Below the pieces are notes generated by a model. It had not been told where the DNA came from and did not search any database. It saw nothing but the letters and a program-made list of their open reading frames with translations. From JAJAZB01 sp964244295 (GTDB taxonomy: Bacteria; Bacteroidota; Bacteroidia; Cytophagales; Spirosomataceae), in assembly GCA_964244295.1 (NCBI GenBank), contig CAXTIG010000021.1, positions 40,383 to 104,382 of the forward strand: a stretch of 64,000 nt of DNA, given 5' to 3'. Positions within the stretch are counted from its first letter, which is position 1, and every line of letters starts with the position of its first letter. The position numbers and the translations under genes were made by a program. Of this stretch, positions 17,128-25,372 are shown one piece after another.

Positions 17128-17499
17128 ATGGCTAATCAGTATGAGACGGTGTTCATCCTCACTCCCGTTTTGTCTGACACCCAGACAAAGGACACCGTCG
17201 AAAAATTCCGTAAGTTGCTCAGCGACAACGGAGCCGCGTTTCTCCACGAAGATGCCATGGGCCTGCGCAAGCTCGCCTACCCCATCAACGGCAAAAACAC
17301 CGGTTACTACCAACTCTTCGAATTCCAGGCGGAATCAGGTGTACCCGCTGCCCTTGAACTGGAATTCCGGCGCGACGAGCGGATCATCCGCTTCCAGACC
17401 ATCGCCCTCGACAAGCACGCTATCGCCTACAACGAGAAAAAGCGCAAAGGGCTGATGGGCAAAAAAACCATTCTCGAATCCCCCGTTGACGCCAAATGA
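17128..17499 (+). CDS. rpsF: 30S ribosomal protein S6
   Basis: 123 residues. The opening MANQYETVFILTPVLSD is the classic S6 start, and LAYPINGKNTGYYQLFEF and DERIIRFQTIALDK cover the second half of the ferredoxin-like fold. S6 binds 16S rRNA together with S18 in the platform of the small subunit. Its stop overlaps the rpsR start in an ATGA, which couples translation of the two partners. Confidence 0.97.
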   Translation: MANQYETVFILTPVLSDTQTKDTVEKFRKLLSDNGAAFLHEDAMGLRKLAYPINGKNTGYYQLFEFQAESGVPAALELEFRRDERIIRFQTIALDKHAIAYNEKKRKGLMGKKTILESPVDAK

Positions 17500-17765
17500 G
17501 AAACAACCGCAACTCCACCCTGGTAAACGAGCCGCTCGAAAAAAACCAGAACCGCAAGAAATACTGCCGTTTCAAGAAGGCAGGCATTAAATACATCGAC
17601 TACAAAGACGCCAACTTCCTGCTCAAGCTGCTCAACGACCAGGGTAAAATCCTGCCGCGCCGCATCACCGGCACCAGCCTGAAGTACCAGCGCAAAGTAG
17701 CCCAAGCCGTCAAACGCGCCCGTCACCTGGCCCTGTTGCCCTACGTGGCCGACTCGATGAAATAA
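17496..17765 (+). CDS. rpsR: 30S ribosomal protein S18
   Basis: 89 residues. KKYCRFKKAGIKYIDYKDANFLLKLL and GKILPRRITGTSLKYQRKV followed by RARHLALLPYV are diagnostic of S18. It starts inside the rpsF stop (ATGA), as expected for a protein that forms a pair with S6 on the ribosome. The single cysteine is all that is left of the zinc site found in some S18 proteins. Confidence 0.97.
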   Translation: MRNNRNSTLVNEPLEKNQNRKKYCRFKKAGIKYIDYKDANFLLKLLNDQGKILPRRITGTSLKYQRKVAQAVKRARHLALLPYVADSMK

Positions 17766-17775
17766 ATTTTGAATG

Positions 17776-17822
17776 GTGAATTGGTGAGTTGTGAATTTCT
17801 ACTTTACAACTCACCAATTCAC
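17776..17822. repeat. Hairpin between rpsR and rplI
   Basis: Bases 17776-17792 and 17806-17822 are perfect 17-base inverted copies, with looser pairing outside (17771-17835). It fills the intercistronic gap in a ribosomal operon and could set the ratio of L9 to S6/S18 messenger. Confidence 0.7.
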
Positions 17823-17840
17823 AACTCACCACTCCTTTCC

Positions 17841-18284
17841 ATGGACATCATTCTCAAAACCGACATCGCCGGGCTGGGCTATAAAAATGACCTCGTGTCG
17901 GTGAAACCGGGCTACGGGCGCAATTACCTCATCCCGCAGGGCTACGCCGTGCAGGCCACCGAAAGCAACCGCAAGGTGCAGGCCGAAAACGTGAAGCAGG
18001 CCGCCCACAAAGCCGAAAAACTCAAACTCGACGCCGAAGCCCTCGCCGCCAGCATCGGCGACCTGACGCTCGAAATCGCCGCCAAAGTGGGCGAAAGCGG
18101 GAAAATTTTCGGTCGCGTCACCACCATCCAGATCGCCGAGGCTTTAAAAGCCAGAGGCTTCAACGTGGATCGCAAGAAAATCACCCTCGACGGCGACGTG
18201 AAAACCGCTGGCGATTACTCTGCCACGCTCGACCTCCACAAAGAGGTGAAGCACAAGGTGAAGTTTTCGGTGGTAGGCGTTTGA
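17841..18284 (+). CDS. rplI: 50S ribosomal protein L9
   Basis: 147 residues from the ATG at 17841; the open frame upstream runs through the hairpin and is not protein-like. The N-terminal rRNA-binding domain shows GLGYKNDLVSVKPGYGRNYLIPQGYA, the L9 signature, followed by the long connecting helix and a C-terminal domain with KIFGRVTTIQIAEAL. Third gene of the S6-S18-L9 operon. Confidence 0.97.
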   Translation: MDIILKTDIAGLGYKNDLVSVKPGYGRNYLIPQGYAVQATESNRKVQAENVKQAAHKAEKLKLDAEALAASIGDLTLEIAAKVGESGKIFGRVTTIQIAEALKARGFNVDRKKITLDGDVKTAGDYSATLDLHKEVKHKVKFSVVGV

Positions 18285-18320
18285 TGGTTGGTTTTTGGTT
18301 TTCAGTTTTTAAAACTGTTG

Positions 18321-18376
18321 AGCCGAACACAAAAAACCCGCTCCGAGCATTCGGAGCGGGTTTTTTGTGTTCGGCT
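18321..18376. terminator. Terminator after rplI
   Basis: Bases 18321-18346 and 18351-18376 are exact 26-base inverted copies with a 4-base loop. The stem core ACCCGCTCCGA carries A6/T6 runs, giving a strong bidirectional Rho-independent terminator. Confidence 0.88.
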
Positions 18377-18397
18377 GTTTTTGTCATCCCGACGAAG

Positions 18398-18502
18398 TTT
18401 GTCATCCCGACGAAGGAGGGATCTCGTCGGACGGTAAAAGCACTTTGCCGGTAGCCAGGTAGTCGGTACCCAACGAGATCCCTCCTTCGTCGGGATGACA
18501 AA
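18398..18502. repeat. GTCATCCCGACGAAGG-type inverted repeat
   Basis: Bases 18398-18427 and 18473-18502 are perfect 30-base inverted copies around a 45-base loop, with an extra partial copy of the left arm at 18381-18397. This TCATCC...GGATGA type of dispersed repeat is common in many bacterial genomes. It lies between the rplI terminator and the galK 3' end. Confidence 0.75.
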
Positions 18503-18522
18503 AGCGGGATGACCCCCCTGAG

Positions 18523-19716
18523 TTACCGGGAAGAATAGCTTCCCCCCAGCAACGAAGTCCCGTCGCTAATCCGGACGGGGTGCGTCACCAACGGCAGCTC
18601 GAACCTGGCGCGGTAGGATTCGGTCAGGTGGTGAATTACGGCGTCGAGGGCGTCTTCGCGCAGGAGGTTAATCGTGCAGCCCCCGAAGCCCCCGCCCATC
18701 ATCCGGGCACCAAGCACGGCGTCGAGCGGCCGGGTTTGGTCGACCAGAAAATCGAGTTCTTCGCAACTGACTTCGTACTGATGCTGAAGCCCGGCGTGGG
18801 TTTCGTACATTTTTTTACCAAAACCAGCCCAGTTGCCCGCCAGGAGCAAGTCGCAGGCCTGGGGCACTCGCTCAATTTCGTCCACCACGTATCGGCAGCG
18901 AGCGTACACGTTGCCTGGAAATTCAGTTTGGTGTTCGTTGAGCAGGGTCAGCGGCACGTCGCGCAGGAGGTGGATGGTCGGGTCGTATTGCCGGAGAATG
19001 GCCACGCCGGTTTCGCATTCCTCCCGTCGGGTGTTGTATTCGCTACTGCCTAGGGAATGCTTCACGCCTGTGTCGCAGAGCAGGAGCAGGTGACCGGCGG
19101 GGTTGAAGGGAAAATAGCCGTACTCCAGCGAACGGCAATCGAGCCGAATCACCGAGCCTGCCCGCCCGAACACCGAGGCGAACTGGTCCATGATGCCGCA
19201 GGCCACGCCGACGAAGTTGTTTTCGGCCCGCTGGCCAAGTTTCACCAGGTCCATTTTCGACAGGCCAAAGCCGAACAGTTCGTTGAGGGCAAAGCCCACC
19301 CCACACTCCAGCGCCGCCGACGACGACACGCCCGCCCCGGTGGGAATATTGCCGCCGAACACGAGGTTGAATCCGCCTGGCACGTGCCCCGCTTTCAACA
19401 ATTCATCCACTACGCCGAGCGGATAATTGGCCCATTCCTGCTCACTTTTTTCAGGATTCGCTACCGTAAACCGGTGCGTTTCACCCAGATCGGCGGCCAA
19501 GAGGTGGGCCTCGCCGTCGGTGCGGGCCGCGAGGGCAAATACCAGTTCGCGGTCAATGGCGGCGGGCAGCACGAAGCCCCCGTTGTAATCGACGTGCTCG
19601 CCGAGCAGGTTGATGCGCCCCGGGCCCCTCACAAGCAACGTGGGGTTGGTTTGAAACTGAGTTCGGAAGGCGTCGCGAACGCGAATGGAGTCAGAAGAGA
19701 AGGGAATGGAATTCAT
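18523..19716 (-). CDS. galK: Galactokinase
   Basis: 397 residues, a full-length GHMP kinase. The galactokinase signature GRINLLGEHVDYNGG is at about 32-46, the ATP loop GAGVSSSAALE at about 130-140, and the third GHMP motif RMMGGGFGGCTINL near 345. It phosphorylates galactose at C1, the first step of the Leloir pathway. No other Leloir gene is adjacent. The start at 19716 gives a short variable lead-in before the conserved core. Confidence 0.95.
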   Translation of the reverse strand: MNSIPFSSDSIRVRDAFRTQFQTNPTLLVRGPGRINLLGEHVDYNGGFVLPAAIDRELVFALAARTDGEAHLLAADLGETHRFTVANPEKSEQEWANYPLGVVDELLKAGHVPGGFNLVFGGNIPTGAGVSSSAALECGVGFALNELFGFGLSKMDLVKLGQRAENNFVGVACGIMDQFASVFGRAGSVIRLDCRSLEYGYFPFNPAGHLLLLCDTGVKHSLGSSEYNTRREECETGVAILRQYDPTIHLLRDVPLTLLNEHQTEFPGNVYARCRYVVDEIERVPQACDLLLAGNWAGFGKKMYETHAGLQHQYEVSCEELDFLVDQTRPLDAVLGARMMGGGFGGCTINLLREDALDAVIHHLTESYRARFELPLVTHPVRISDGTSLLGGSYSSR

Positions 19717-19793
19717 TCAGGAAAAAAGGGGCAATCGTTTGTCGCTGGCGTCGCAAAAGTAAGCATCCCGACGGGTTTGCGTTCCCACGGGTT

Positions 19794-19821
19794 TTGTCAG
19801 TCGGAATTTTGGCTACTTTTG
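19794..19821 (+). promoter_or_regulatory. Promoter of the small lysine-rich protein gene
   Basis: TTG at 19794-19796 and TACTTTTG at 19814-19821 (17-base spacer) match the Bacteroidota -33/-7 pattern. The ATG is 23 bases downstream. Confidence 0.55.
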
Positions 19822-19844
19822 GACAAACCAAACCGCAAACAGCC

Positions 19845-19958
19845 ATGCCTAAAGACAAAGGTTCGCCAAAAGACAACGCCAAAAAAGAGCCGGAAAAAAA
19901 CCTCAAGGAAAAACGCGCCGCCAAACAGGCGAAGAAAGCCGGGAAGAAGGATTATTGA
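19845..19958 (+). CDS. 37-residue lysine-rich small protein
   Basis: A short frame starting ATG at 19845 and ending TGA at 19956-19958. The product is highly basic (about 14 Lys/Arg of 37) with alternating Lys/Glu/Ala, and includes KNLKEKRAAKQAKKAGKK. It has a good promoter at the right distance, and similar tiny basic proteins are annotated in Cytophagales. It could bind nucleic acid or ribosomes; that is a guess. It lies between the divergent galK and the convergent radical SAM gene. Confidence 0.6.
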   Translation: MPKDKGSPKDNAKKEPEKNLKEKRAAKQAKKAGKKDY

Positions 19959-19987
19959 CCGACCGGGTGACTTCGCCCGGCGGCGCT

Positions 19988-22171
19988 TCACACCACCAGT
20001 AGCCCATTGGCGCGGAGTTGCACCCAGGTTTCCGTGCGGGTGAATTCTTCAAAATTCCCCAGTCCGGCTGCCTCAAAATGCCCCTTCAAGCCCTGAAGGG
20101 GCATTTTTTCGTTGGCTCCCGCCCCAAGTTCGGGCAGAATTTCGCTGAGCCACTCTCCGAGTGATGTGCTCATTTGAAGGTGCCAGTCCTGTTGCCGACC
20201 GTAAAATTCGAGTTCGGCCAGCCCGCCGTTTTCTCCCTCGAACACCGTGAGTGCGGGCAGGCTACCCAGCCACACGACGAGGGCGTTGGAACGCGCTGGC
20301 TCGTCGGGGTTGCGTTGGATGCTTTTTTCGATGAAACGCGGGGAAACCGACGGGGGCGGGACTTTGAAATCGAACCAGTTGCGCAGCGGAAAATCCAGCC
20401 CCACGCCGTGCATGAAATTGAAGAGCGATTTTCGCAGGCCTTCGGCAAAAAGGTCGTGGTCGGCCCCGGTCGGGTCGGCGTGGTCGAGGTCGTTGTCGGC
20501 AAAGCCGCCGAAATCGGGACCGAGCCGCGTCACGTCGAATGCCGCCGGGTGCAGCCCCACCGGGCTGTGGGCCGTCATGGCGAAGCGGTGCCAGAAGCCC
20601 GATTGCAGCACGCCGCTGGCGAAGAGTTGCCGCACCATTTCCAGCGAATCGATGGTTTCCTGGACCGTTTGGGTTGGGAAGCCGTACATCAAATACGCGT
20701 GGACCAGGATACCCGCACCGGTGAATGCCTCGGCGACGCGGGCCACCTGCGCCACCGTCACGCCTTTTTTCATGCGTTCCAGCAGCCGGTCGGAGGCCAC
20801 CTCCAGCCCACCCGACATGGCGATGCAACCCGATGCTTTGAGCAGGCGGCAAAGGTCGGGCGTGAAACTGGCCTCGAAGCGGATGTTGGTCCACCACACC
20901 ACCGTGAGGTTCCGGCGGATGATTTCCAGCGCCACGTCGCGGAGCAGGGCGGGCGGGGCGGCTTCGTCCACGAAGTGAAAGCCGTTCTGGGCGGTTTGGG
21001 CGATGATGGTTTCCATCCGGTCGCAGAGCAGCGCCGCCGTGAGGGGTTCGTAGCGCCGGATGTAGTCGAGGCTCACGTCGCAAAACGAGCACTTGCCCCA
21101 GTAGCAGCCGTGGGCCAGGGTGAGTTTGTTCCAGCGCCCGTCGCTCCAGAGCCGGTGCATCGGGTTGGCGATTTCAATCACCGACAGGTACTCGCTCAAC
21201 GCCAGTCCCCGGTAGTCGGGCGTGCCGGTTTCGCGCTGCGGGAGGTCTTTTTCGGTGGCCCCGTTGTAGTAGTTCACCACGCCGTCGGTGCGGGCGAAGA
21301 CGCGCTTGAGGCGAGTTTTCTCCCGTTTTCCTTCCAAAAATTCCAACAGGTGCAGCAGCGGCGCTTCGCCGTCGTCGAGGCTGACGAAATCGACGTAGTC
21401 GAACAGGCGCGGTTCGCTGACCCGGCGTAGTTCGGTGTTGGCGTAGCCCCCGCCGAGCACCACGTTCACGTGAGGATGGTACCGCTTGAGGTATTGCCCG
21501 CACTTCAAGGCCCCGAACAAATTGCCCGGAAAAGGCACCGTCAGGCACACCACGTCGGGGTGGTGGGTCCCTATTTTTTGTTCTAAAATCCCGATGAGTT
21601 TTGCCGAAACCCAGGTTTCGGGGGCTTGCAGGGCTTCGTGGAGCGGATCGAAGTGGCTGGCCGAACGGCCCAGCCGTTCGGCGTAGCGGCTGAAACCGAA
21701 GTGCGGATCGACGGCCTCGGTGATGAGGTCGGCGAGGTCTTCGAGGTAGAGCGTCGCCAAGTGCCGGGCTTTGTCGTGAATGCCCATCGTGCCGAAGGCC
21801 CAGTCCAGGTCGTCGAGGGCGGCGAAGCGGGCGGCTTCGGGCAGGTAGCTGCGGTCGGCAATCGCGTGGGCCAGCGTGGAATTTTTGTTTTGCAAAAACC
21901 GAATCACCGGGCCGATGCTGCGGAGGTACTCGGCGCGGAGGCGGTAAATCCGGTAGGCGTTGTCGGAGAGTTCCACGTCGGAGGCATCGAGTTGGTCGAA
22001 GAGGGCGGTCAGCCCTTCGGGCGAAAACAGGGCCAGAATCACCTCGATGCCCAGGTCAGCCTGCGCAACCTGTACCGTGCCCAGCGTATTCAAAAACCCC
22101 TTCAGGTACGCCGTGGCGGGGTACGGCGTGTTGAGTTGGGTGAAGGGCGGGGTGAGGAGGAGGAGGTTCAT
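19988..22171 (-). CDS. B12-binding-type radical SAM protein
   Basis: 727 residues from the ATG at 22171, the start that begins MNLLLLTPPFTQLNTPYPA; an upstream start adds unrelated residues. The N-terminal half (to about 320) resembles a cobalamin-binding Rossmann domain (CLTVPFPGNLFGAL, NVVLGGGYANTEL). The radical SAM core follows, with the cluster motif HGCYWGKCSFC at about 350-360. The spacing is Cys-x4-Cys-x2-Cys, one residue longer than the usual Cys-x3-Cys-x2-Cys. GGLEVASDRLLERMKKGV and YGFPTQT are normal SAM-radical segments. It probably transfers a methyl or rearranges an unknown substrate. The last 150 residues have no recognised domain. Confidence 0.85.
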   Translation of the reverse strand: MNLLLLTPPFTQLNTPYPATAYLKGFLNTLGTVQVAQADLGIEVILALFSPEGLTALFDQLDASDVELSDNAYRIYRLRAEYLRSIGPVIRFLQNKNSTLAHAIADRSYLPEAARFAALDDLDWAFGTMGIHDKARHLATLYLEDLADLITEAVDPHFGFSRYAERLGRSASHFDPLHEALQAPETWVSAKLIGILEQKIGTHHPDVVCLTVPFPGNLFGALKCGQYLKRYHPHVNVVLGGGYANTELRRVSEPRLFDYVDFVSLDDGEAPLLHLLEFLEGKREKTRLKRVFARTDGVVNYYNGATEKDLPQRETGTPDYRGLALSEYLSVIEIANPMHRLWSDGRWNKLTLAHGCYWGKCSFCDVSLDYIRRYEPLTAALLCDRMETIIAQTAQNGFHFVDEAAPPALLRDVALEIIRRNLTVVWWTNIRFEASFTPDLCRLLKASGCIAMSGGLEVASDRLLERMKKGVTVAQVARVAEAFTGAGILVHAYLMYGFPTQTVQETIDSLEMVRQLFASGVLQSGFWHRFAMTAHSPVGLHPAAFDVTRLGPDFGGFADNDLDHADPTGADHDLFAEGLRKSLFNFMHGVGLDFPLRNWFDFKVPPPSVSPRFIEKSIQRNPDEPARSNALVVWLGSLPALTVFEGENGGLAELEFYGRQQDWHLQMSTSLGEWLSEILPELGAGANEKMPLQGLKGHFEAAGLGNFEEFTRTETWVQLRANGLLVV

Positions 22172-22203
22172 GCGTCGGCTGGGGCGGGGGCAAAGGTACG
22201 CCC

Positions 22204-22318
22204 GTCCGTCAGCTAAAGCAGACGGCAAATGGCAAAAGCCCCTTCGGGGCTAAATAGTGAACTGTCTTTCAGCCCCGGAGGGGCTTCCACCACTTGCCGT
22301 TTGCTTTAGCTGACGGAC
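22204..22318. repeat. Compound inverted repeat between divergent genes
   Basis: Outer arms 22204-22232 and 22290-22318 pair over 29 bases with two mismatches. Two smaller hairpins with AGCCCC...GGGGCT cores sit inside. The element lies between the radical SAM and Fic genes, which point away from each other. Confidence 0.75.
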
Positions 22319-22319
22319 C

Positions 22320-22383
22320 ATGTGTAAAGATTTACCAGTAAATCTTTACACATTTGTCGAACCTGTAAAAAATCTTTACACAT
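22320..22383 (+). promoter_or_regulatory. Operator-like palindrome plus half site in front of the Fic gene
   Basis: Bases 22320-22353 form a 34-base palindrome whose half is ATGTGTAAAGATTTA. A further copy, GTAAAAAATCTTTACACAT, occupies 22365-22383 and ends 4 bases before the start codon. The position and symmetry fit binding by a winged-helix protein; the Fic protein itself has a C-terminal winged-helix-like segment, so autoregulation is likely. Confidence 0.7.
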
Positions 22384-22387
22384 CCAC

Positions 22388-23473
22388 ATGGCCTGGCAAA
22401 CCCCCGCGCTCCCGTACAACGCCCTCCCAAACCTGCCCCCGGCCCAGGAAGTCGAAACCGCCGCCGTGCTGAAAGAGGCGATTCGGGCGAATCGCTACTT
22501 GGCCGAATTGAAAGGCTCCTGCCTGCGCCTGCCCAAGCCGGAGATTCTGCTCAACACAATTGTACTTCAGGAAAGCAAGGAAAGTTCGGCCATCGAGAAC
22601 ATCGTGACTACCCAGGATGCGCTGTACCAGGCTATTCTGAATCCGTCGGATGGCATTGCGACGGAGGTTAAGGAGGTGCTGCGCTACCGCGAGGCACTTT
22701 ACGCTGGGTTGGAACTGATGCAACGGACGGGGCTGCTCCGCTCGGCGACGGCTGTGGTGGTGATGCAACACCTGCGCGGGGTGCAGATGGGCTACCGTGC
22801 GCAGCCGGGCACTCAACTGAGCAATCCGGCTACCCGGCAAACCGTGTACACGCCCCCCGAAGCGGATTTCGTGCCCGATAAAATGGCCGCCTGGGAACGC
22901 TTTCTTAACGAAGAAGACGTCTACGACCCCCTCGTGCGGATGGCCCTGCTGCATTATCAGTTCGAGGCCATCCACCCTTTCAGCGATGGCAACGGGCGCA
23001 CGGGGCGGATTATGAACGTGCTTTACCTGATGTACGCGGGCCTGCTGACCCAGCCCATTTTGTACCATTCTTCGTACATCATCGCGCACAAAGCCGATTA
23101 CTACCGCCTCCTGCGCGGCGTGACCGAACACGACGGTTGGGAGGAGTGGACGCTGTTTATGCTCCGGGCCGTGGCCGATACGGCCCAACTCACGCTGCGG
23201 TTTATCGACCGAATGTTGGCTTTACGGGAAGAAACCCTGATCGAAATCCGCTCGATTTCGCAGAAACTCCCGGCCTACGAGTTGAACGAACTGCTGTTTA
23301 GTTTTCCCTACGTCAAAATCAAGACCCTGACTGACCGGGGACTGGGCACGCGTCCCACCGTGAGCGGTTACCTCGCCGCGTTGGTCGAAAAGCAAATTCT
23401 GCAACCCCTGCGCCTGGGCCGGGAGGTGTACTACATCAACCACCGCCTCATGGCCCTGCTGACCAACCCCTGA
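22388..23473 (+). CDS. Fic family protein with N-terminal inhibitory motif
   Basis: 361 residues. The Fic active site HPFSDGNGRTGR is at 196-207 with catalytic His 196, all key residues intact. SSAIEN at 66-71 fits the inhibitory motif (S/T)-x3-E-(G/N) of class II Fic enzymes, in which the glutamate blocks ATP until relieved. The last 80 residues (TRPTVSGYLAALVEKQILQPL, then REVYYINHRL) look like a winged helix. Such proteins transfer AMP from ATP to a target protein, sometimes themselves. A palindromic operator abuts the start. The target is unknown. No separate antitoxin gene is needed because the motif is internal. Confidence 0.92.
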   Translation: MAWQTPALPYNALPNLPPAQEVETAAVLKEAIRANRYLAELKGSCLRLPKPEILLNTIVLQESKESSAIENIVTTQDALYQAILNPSDGIATEVKEVLRYREALYAGLELMQRTGLLRSATAVVVMQHLRGVQMGYRAQPGTQLSNPATRQTVYTPPEADFVPDKMAAWERFLNEEDVYDPLVRMALLHYQFEAIHPFSDGNGRTGRIMNVLYLMYAGLLTQPILYHSSYIIAHKADYYRLLRGVTEHDGWEEWTLFMLRAVADTAQLTLRFIDRMLALREETLIEIRSISQKLPAYELNELLFSFPYVKIKTLTDRGLGTRPTVSGYLAALVEKQILQPLRLGREVYYINHRLMALLTNP

Positions 23474-23567
23474 CCTCCCTCAATTCCGCCCTGCACCGGG
23501 ATCGTGAATAACGGCGAAGCGGAAATTTGCGTAGGTTGTGCATTCAACCCTCCGAACCGTTTTTTCG

Positions 23568-24743
23568 ATGAATTCCACCCTCACTCGCCAGGAATTCCTG
23601 GCCCAGGTCGGTGCCCTGGGGGCCGCCGCATTGCTGACTCCGCTGACAACTGCCGCCGCAGTTCCCATCGCCGAACGCAAAATCAAAGTCGCCGTGATTG
23701 GCTGCGGGAGCGTGTCGGGAATGTACCTGCCGCACCTGAGCAAATCGCCCTTCGTCGAACTCGTCGCCACCTGCGACATTATCCCGGAACGGGCGCAGCG
23801 GGCGGCGGAAAAATATGCCATCGCCAACCACTACCCGCACATCGACGCGTTGCTGGCCGGGGTGCCGTTTGAGTTGCTGGTCAACCTGACGAATATGCAG
23901 GAACACGAGTGGCTCAACCGACAGGCGCTGCTGGCCGGGCGGCACGTGTGGAGCGAAAAACCGATGGCGAACTCCTACCGGGCGGGCCGCGAACTGCTCG
24001 ATTTGGCGATTCAGAAAAACCTGCGCATCTGGGGCGCTCCGGCGGTGGTCAACAGCCCGCAGTTCGCGTTTATGGCGCGGGCCATTCAGGAAGGGAAACT
24101 GGGGAAAGTCGCCGCTGCCCACGCGCACTACGGCCACACCGGGCCGGACTGGTCGGCGTTTTTTTACGAAAAAGGCGGCGGCAGTCTGCCCGACCTGGGC
24201 GTCTACAACCTCGCCACGCTCACCGGCTTGCTCGGCCCCGCCCGCGCCGTGACGGCCCTCACCAGCATCGTGATGCCCACCCGCAAGACCGGCAACAAGG
24301 GCGAAATCCGGGTCGAGGCCGAAGACAACGCGATGGTGCTAATGGACCACGGCAACGGCGTGCTTTCGCACGTGCAGTGCGGCTTCAACTACTTCGACCC
24401 CTACGGACACGAGGGCAAGGGCCAGGAACGTCCGACGATCACGCTTTGGGGCAACCAGGGAAACATGAGTCTGGTCGGCTACGACTGGGCGCCCTTCGGC
24501 GTGGACCTCGCCACGACTGCCGACGAAAAAGGAACCCGCTACGCCGTGGAAACCGAGGGCTACTTATGGGAACAGGGCGCGTCGGTGATTGCCGAAAGCC
24601 TGGCGACGGGAAAGGAACCCCGCATCAACGCCGAACACGCCCTGCACGTGCTGGAAATCATCGAAGCGGCGCGGAAAGCGCAGAAGACGGGGCGCAGGGT
24701 GGCGCTGAAATCGCGGTTTTTGTGGCCGGTGGTGGGGAGTTAA
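23568..24743 (+). CDS. Secreted Gfo/Idh/MocA family oxidoreductase
   Basis: 391 residues from the ATG at 23568 (an in-frame Met at 23538 is possible). A hydrophobic leader with QEFLAQVGALGAAALLTPLTTAAA resembles a Tat-type signal without the twin arginine. The Rossmann domain starts at KVAVIGCGSVSG, and EKPMAN carries the lysine used in catalysis by this family. The C-terminal half is the usual open beta sheet (LPDLGVYNLATL, ITLWGNQGNMSLVGYDW). It is an NAD(P)-dependent dehydrogenase of a sugar or sugar derivative in the periplasm; the substrate is unknown. Confidence 0.88.
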   Translation: MNSTLTRQEFLAQVGALGAAALLTPLTTAAAVPIAERKIKVAVIGCGSVSGMYLPHLSKSPFVELVATCDIIPERAQRAAEKYAIANHYPHIDALLAGVPFELLVNLTNMQEHEWLNRQALLAGRHVWSEKPMANSYRAGRELLDLAIQKNLRIWGAPAVVNSPQFAFMARAIQEGKLGKVAAAHAHYGHTGPDWSAFFYEKGGGSLPDLGVYNLATLTGLLGPARAVTALTSIVMPTRKTGNKGEIRVEAEDNAMVLMDHGNGVLSHVQCGFNYFDPYGHEGKGQERPTITLWGNQGNMSLVGYDWAPFGVDLATTADEKGTRYAVETEGYLWEQGASVIAESLATGKEPRINAEHALHVLEIIEAARKAQKTGRRVALKSRFLWPVVGS

Positions 24744-24753
24744 AAACAGGCAT

Positions 24754-25095
24754 TCAGGCAATTCCTTCCAGCCGGTCTCGGAAAACGTACACCAGTTTGT
24801 AGGTTTTGCTCAATTGGGTAATCCGCTCCCAATGTTGCCCCATAAACCGATGAAATTCCCTCAGCCGCATATTCCCGACGCGCAGGTGAATGACCCGAGG
24901 CGGGGGCAGGGAAAGTAACATTCGGTCCGAATAGTCGCGGTCTTTGGTGACGATAACCAACGCATTCTGGCGGGCGTACGCCCAAATCTCCGCATCGGGA
25001 GCTTCGGGATTTAAATCACGTTGGTGAATGAATTCGTCGCTGTGCCAGATGGCAAACCGGTAGGGCAAGTTGATGTCGATGAGGTAGGTTGCCAT
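24754..25095 (-). CDS. DUF5615 PIN-like protein, toxin-type
   Basis: 113 residues from the ATG at 25095. The opening YLIDINLPYRF, then DAEIWAYARQN and VTKDRDYSD, reproduce the acidic residues of PIN-like DUF5615 proteins (Mut7-C/VapC-like nucleases). The partner gene (DUF433) ends 2 bases upstream, the standard arrangement for this putative toxin-antitoxin pair. RNase activity has been proposed for the family but is not certain. It is convergent with the oxidoreductase gene. Confidence 0.85.
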   Translation of the reverse strand: MATYLIDINLPYRFAIWHSDEFIHQRDLNPEAPDAEIWAYARQNALVIVTKDRDYSDRMLLSLPPPRVIHLRVGNMRLREFHRFMGQHWERITQLSKTYKLVYVFRDRLEGIA

Positions 25096-25097
25096 AC

Positions 25098-25334
25098 TCA
25101 GGCGGCCAAGTCCTGAATGGTGTGCCTGAAATCGGCCATGGCCAGCGCGAAAGCCCGGCACGCGGCCAAGTCATCCGGTTCGAGGTCGGGGTACTGTTCT
25201 AAAATTTCTTCCTCTGAATCGCCCGCCAGCAAATACTCCAAAATGGTACGCACGGTGATACCCATCCCACGGATGGTCGGGCGTCCGTTGCAAAGGCGCT
25301 CATCGACCGTAATTCGTTGAAGTACGTTTTGCAT
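25098..25334 (-). CDS. DUF433 protein, antitoxin-type
   Basis: 78 residues from the ATG at 25334; the longer frame runs back into feoB. RITVDERLCNGRPTIRGMGITVRTILEYLLAG is the diagnostic DUF433 block, and EEILEQYPDLEPDDLAACRAFA completes the helix-turn-helix. DUF433 proteins pair with DUF5615 PIN-like proteins as antitoxin and repressor; the partner gene follows 2 bases later. Confidence 0.88.
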   Translation of the reverse strand: MQNVLQRITVDERLCNGRPTIRGMGITVRTILEYLLAGDSEEEILEQYPDLEPDDLAACRAFALAMADFRHTIQDLAA

Positions 25335-25372
25335 GGATGGTTGGTCTTTCTTTCCCCAAAGAACGTGATTTT

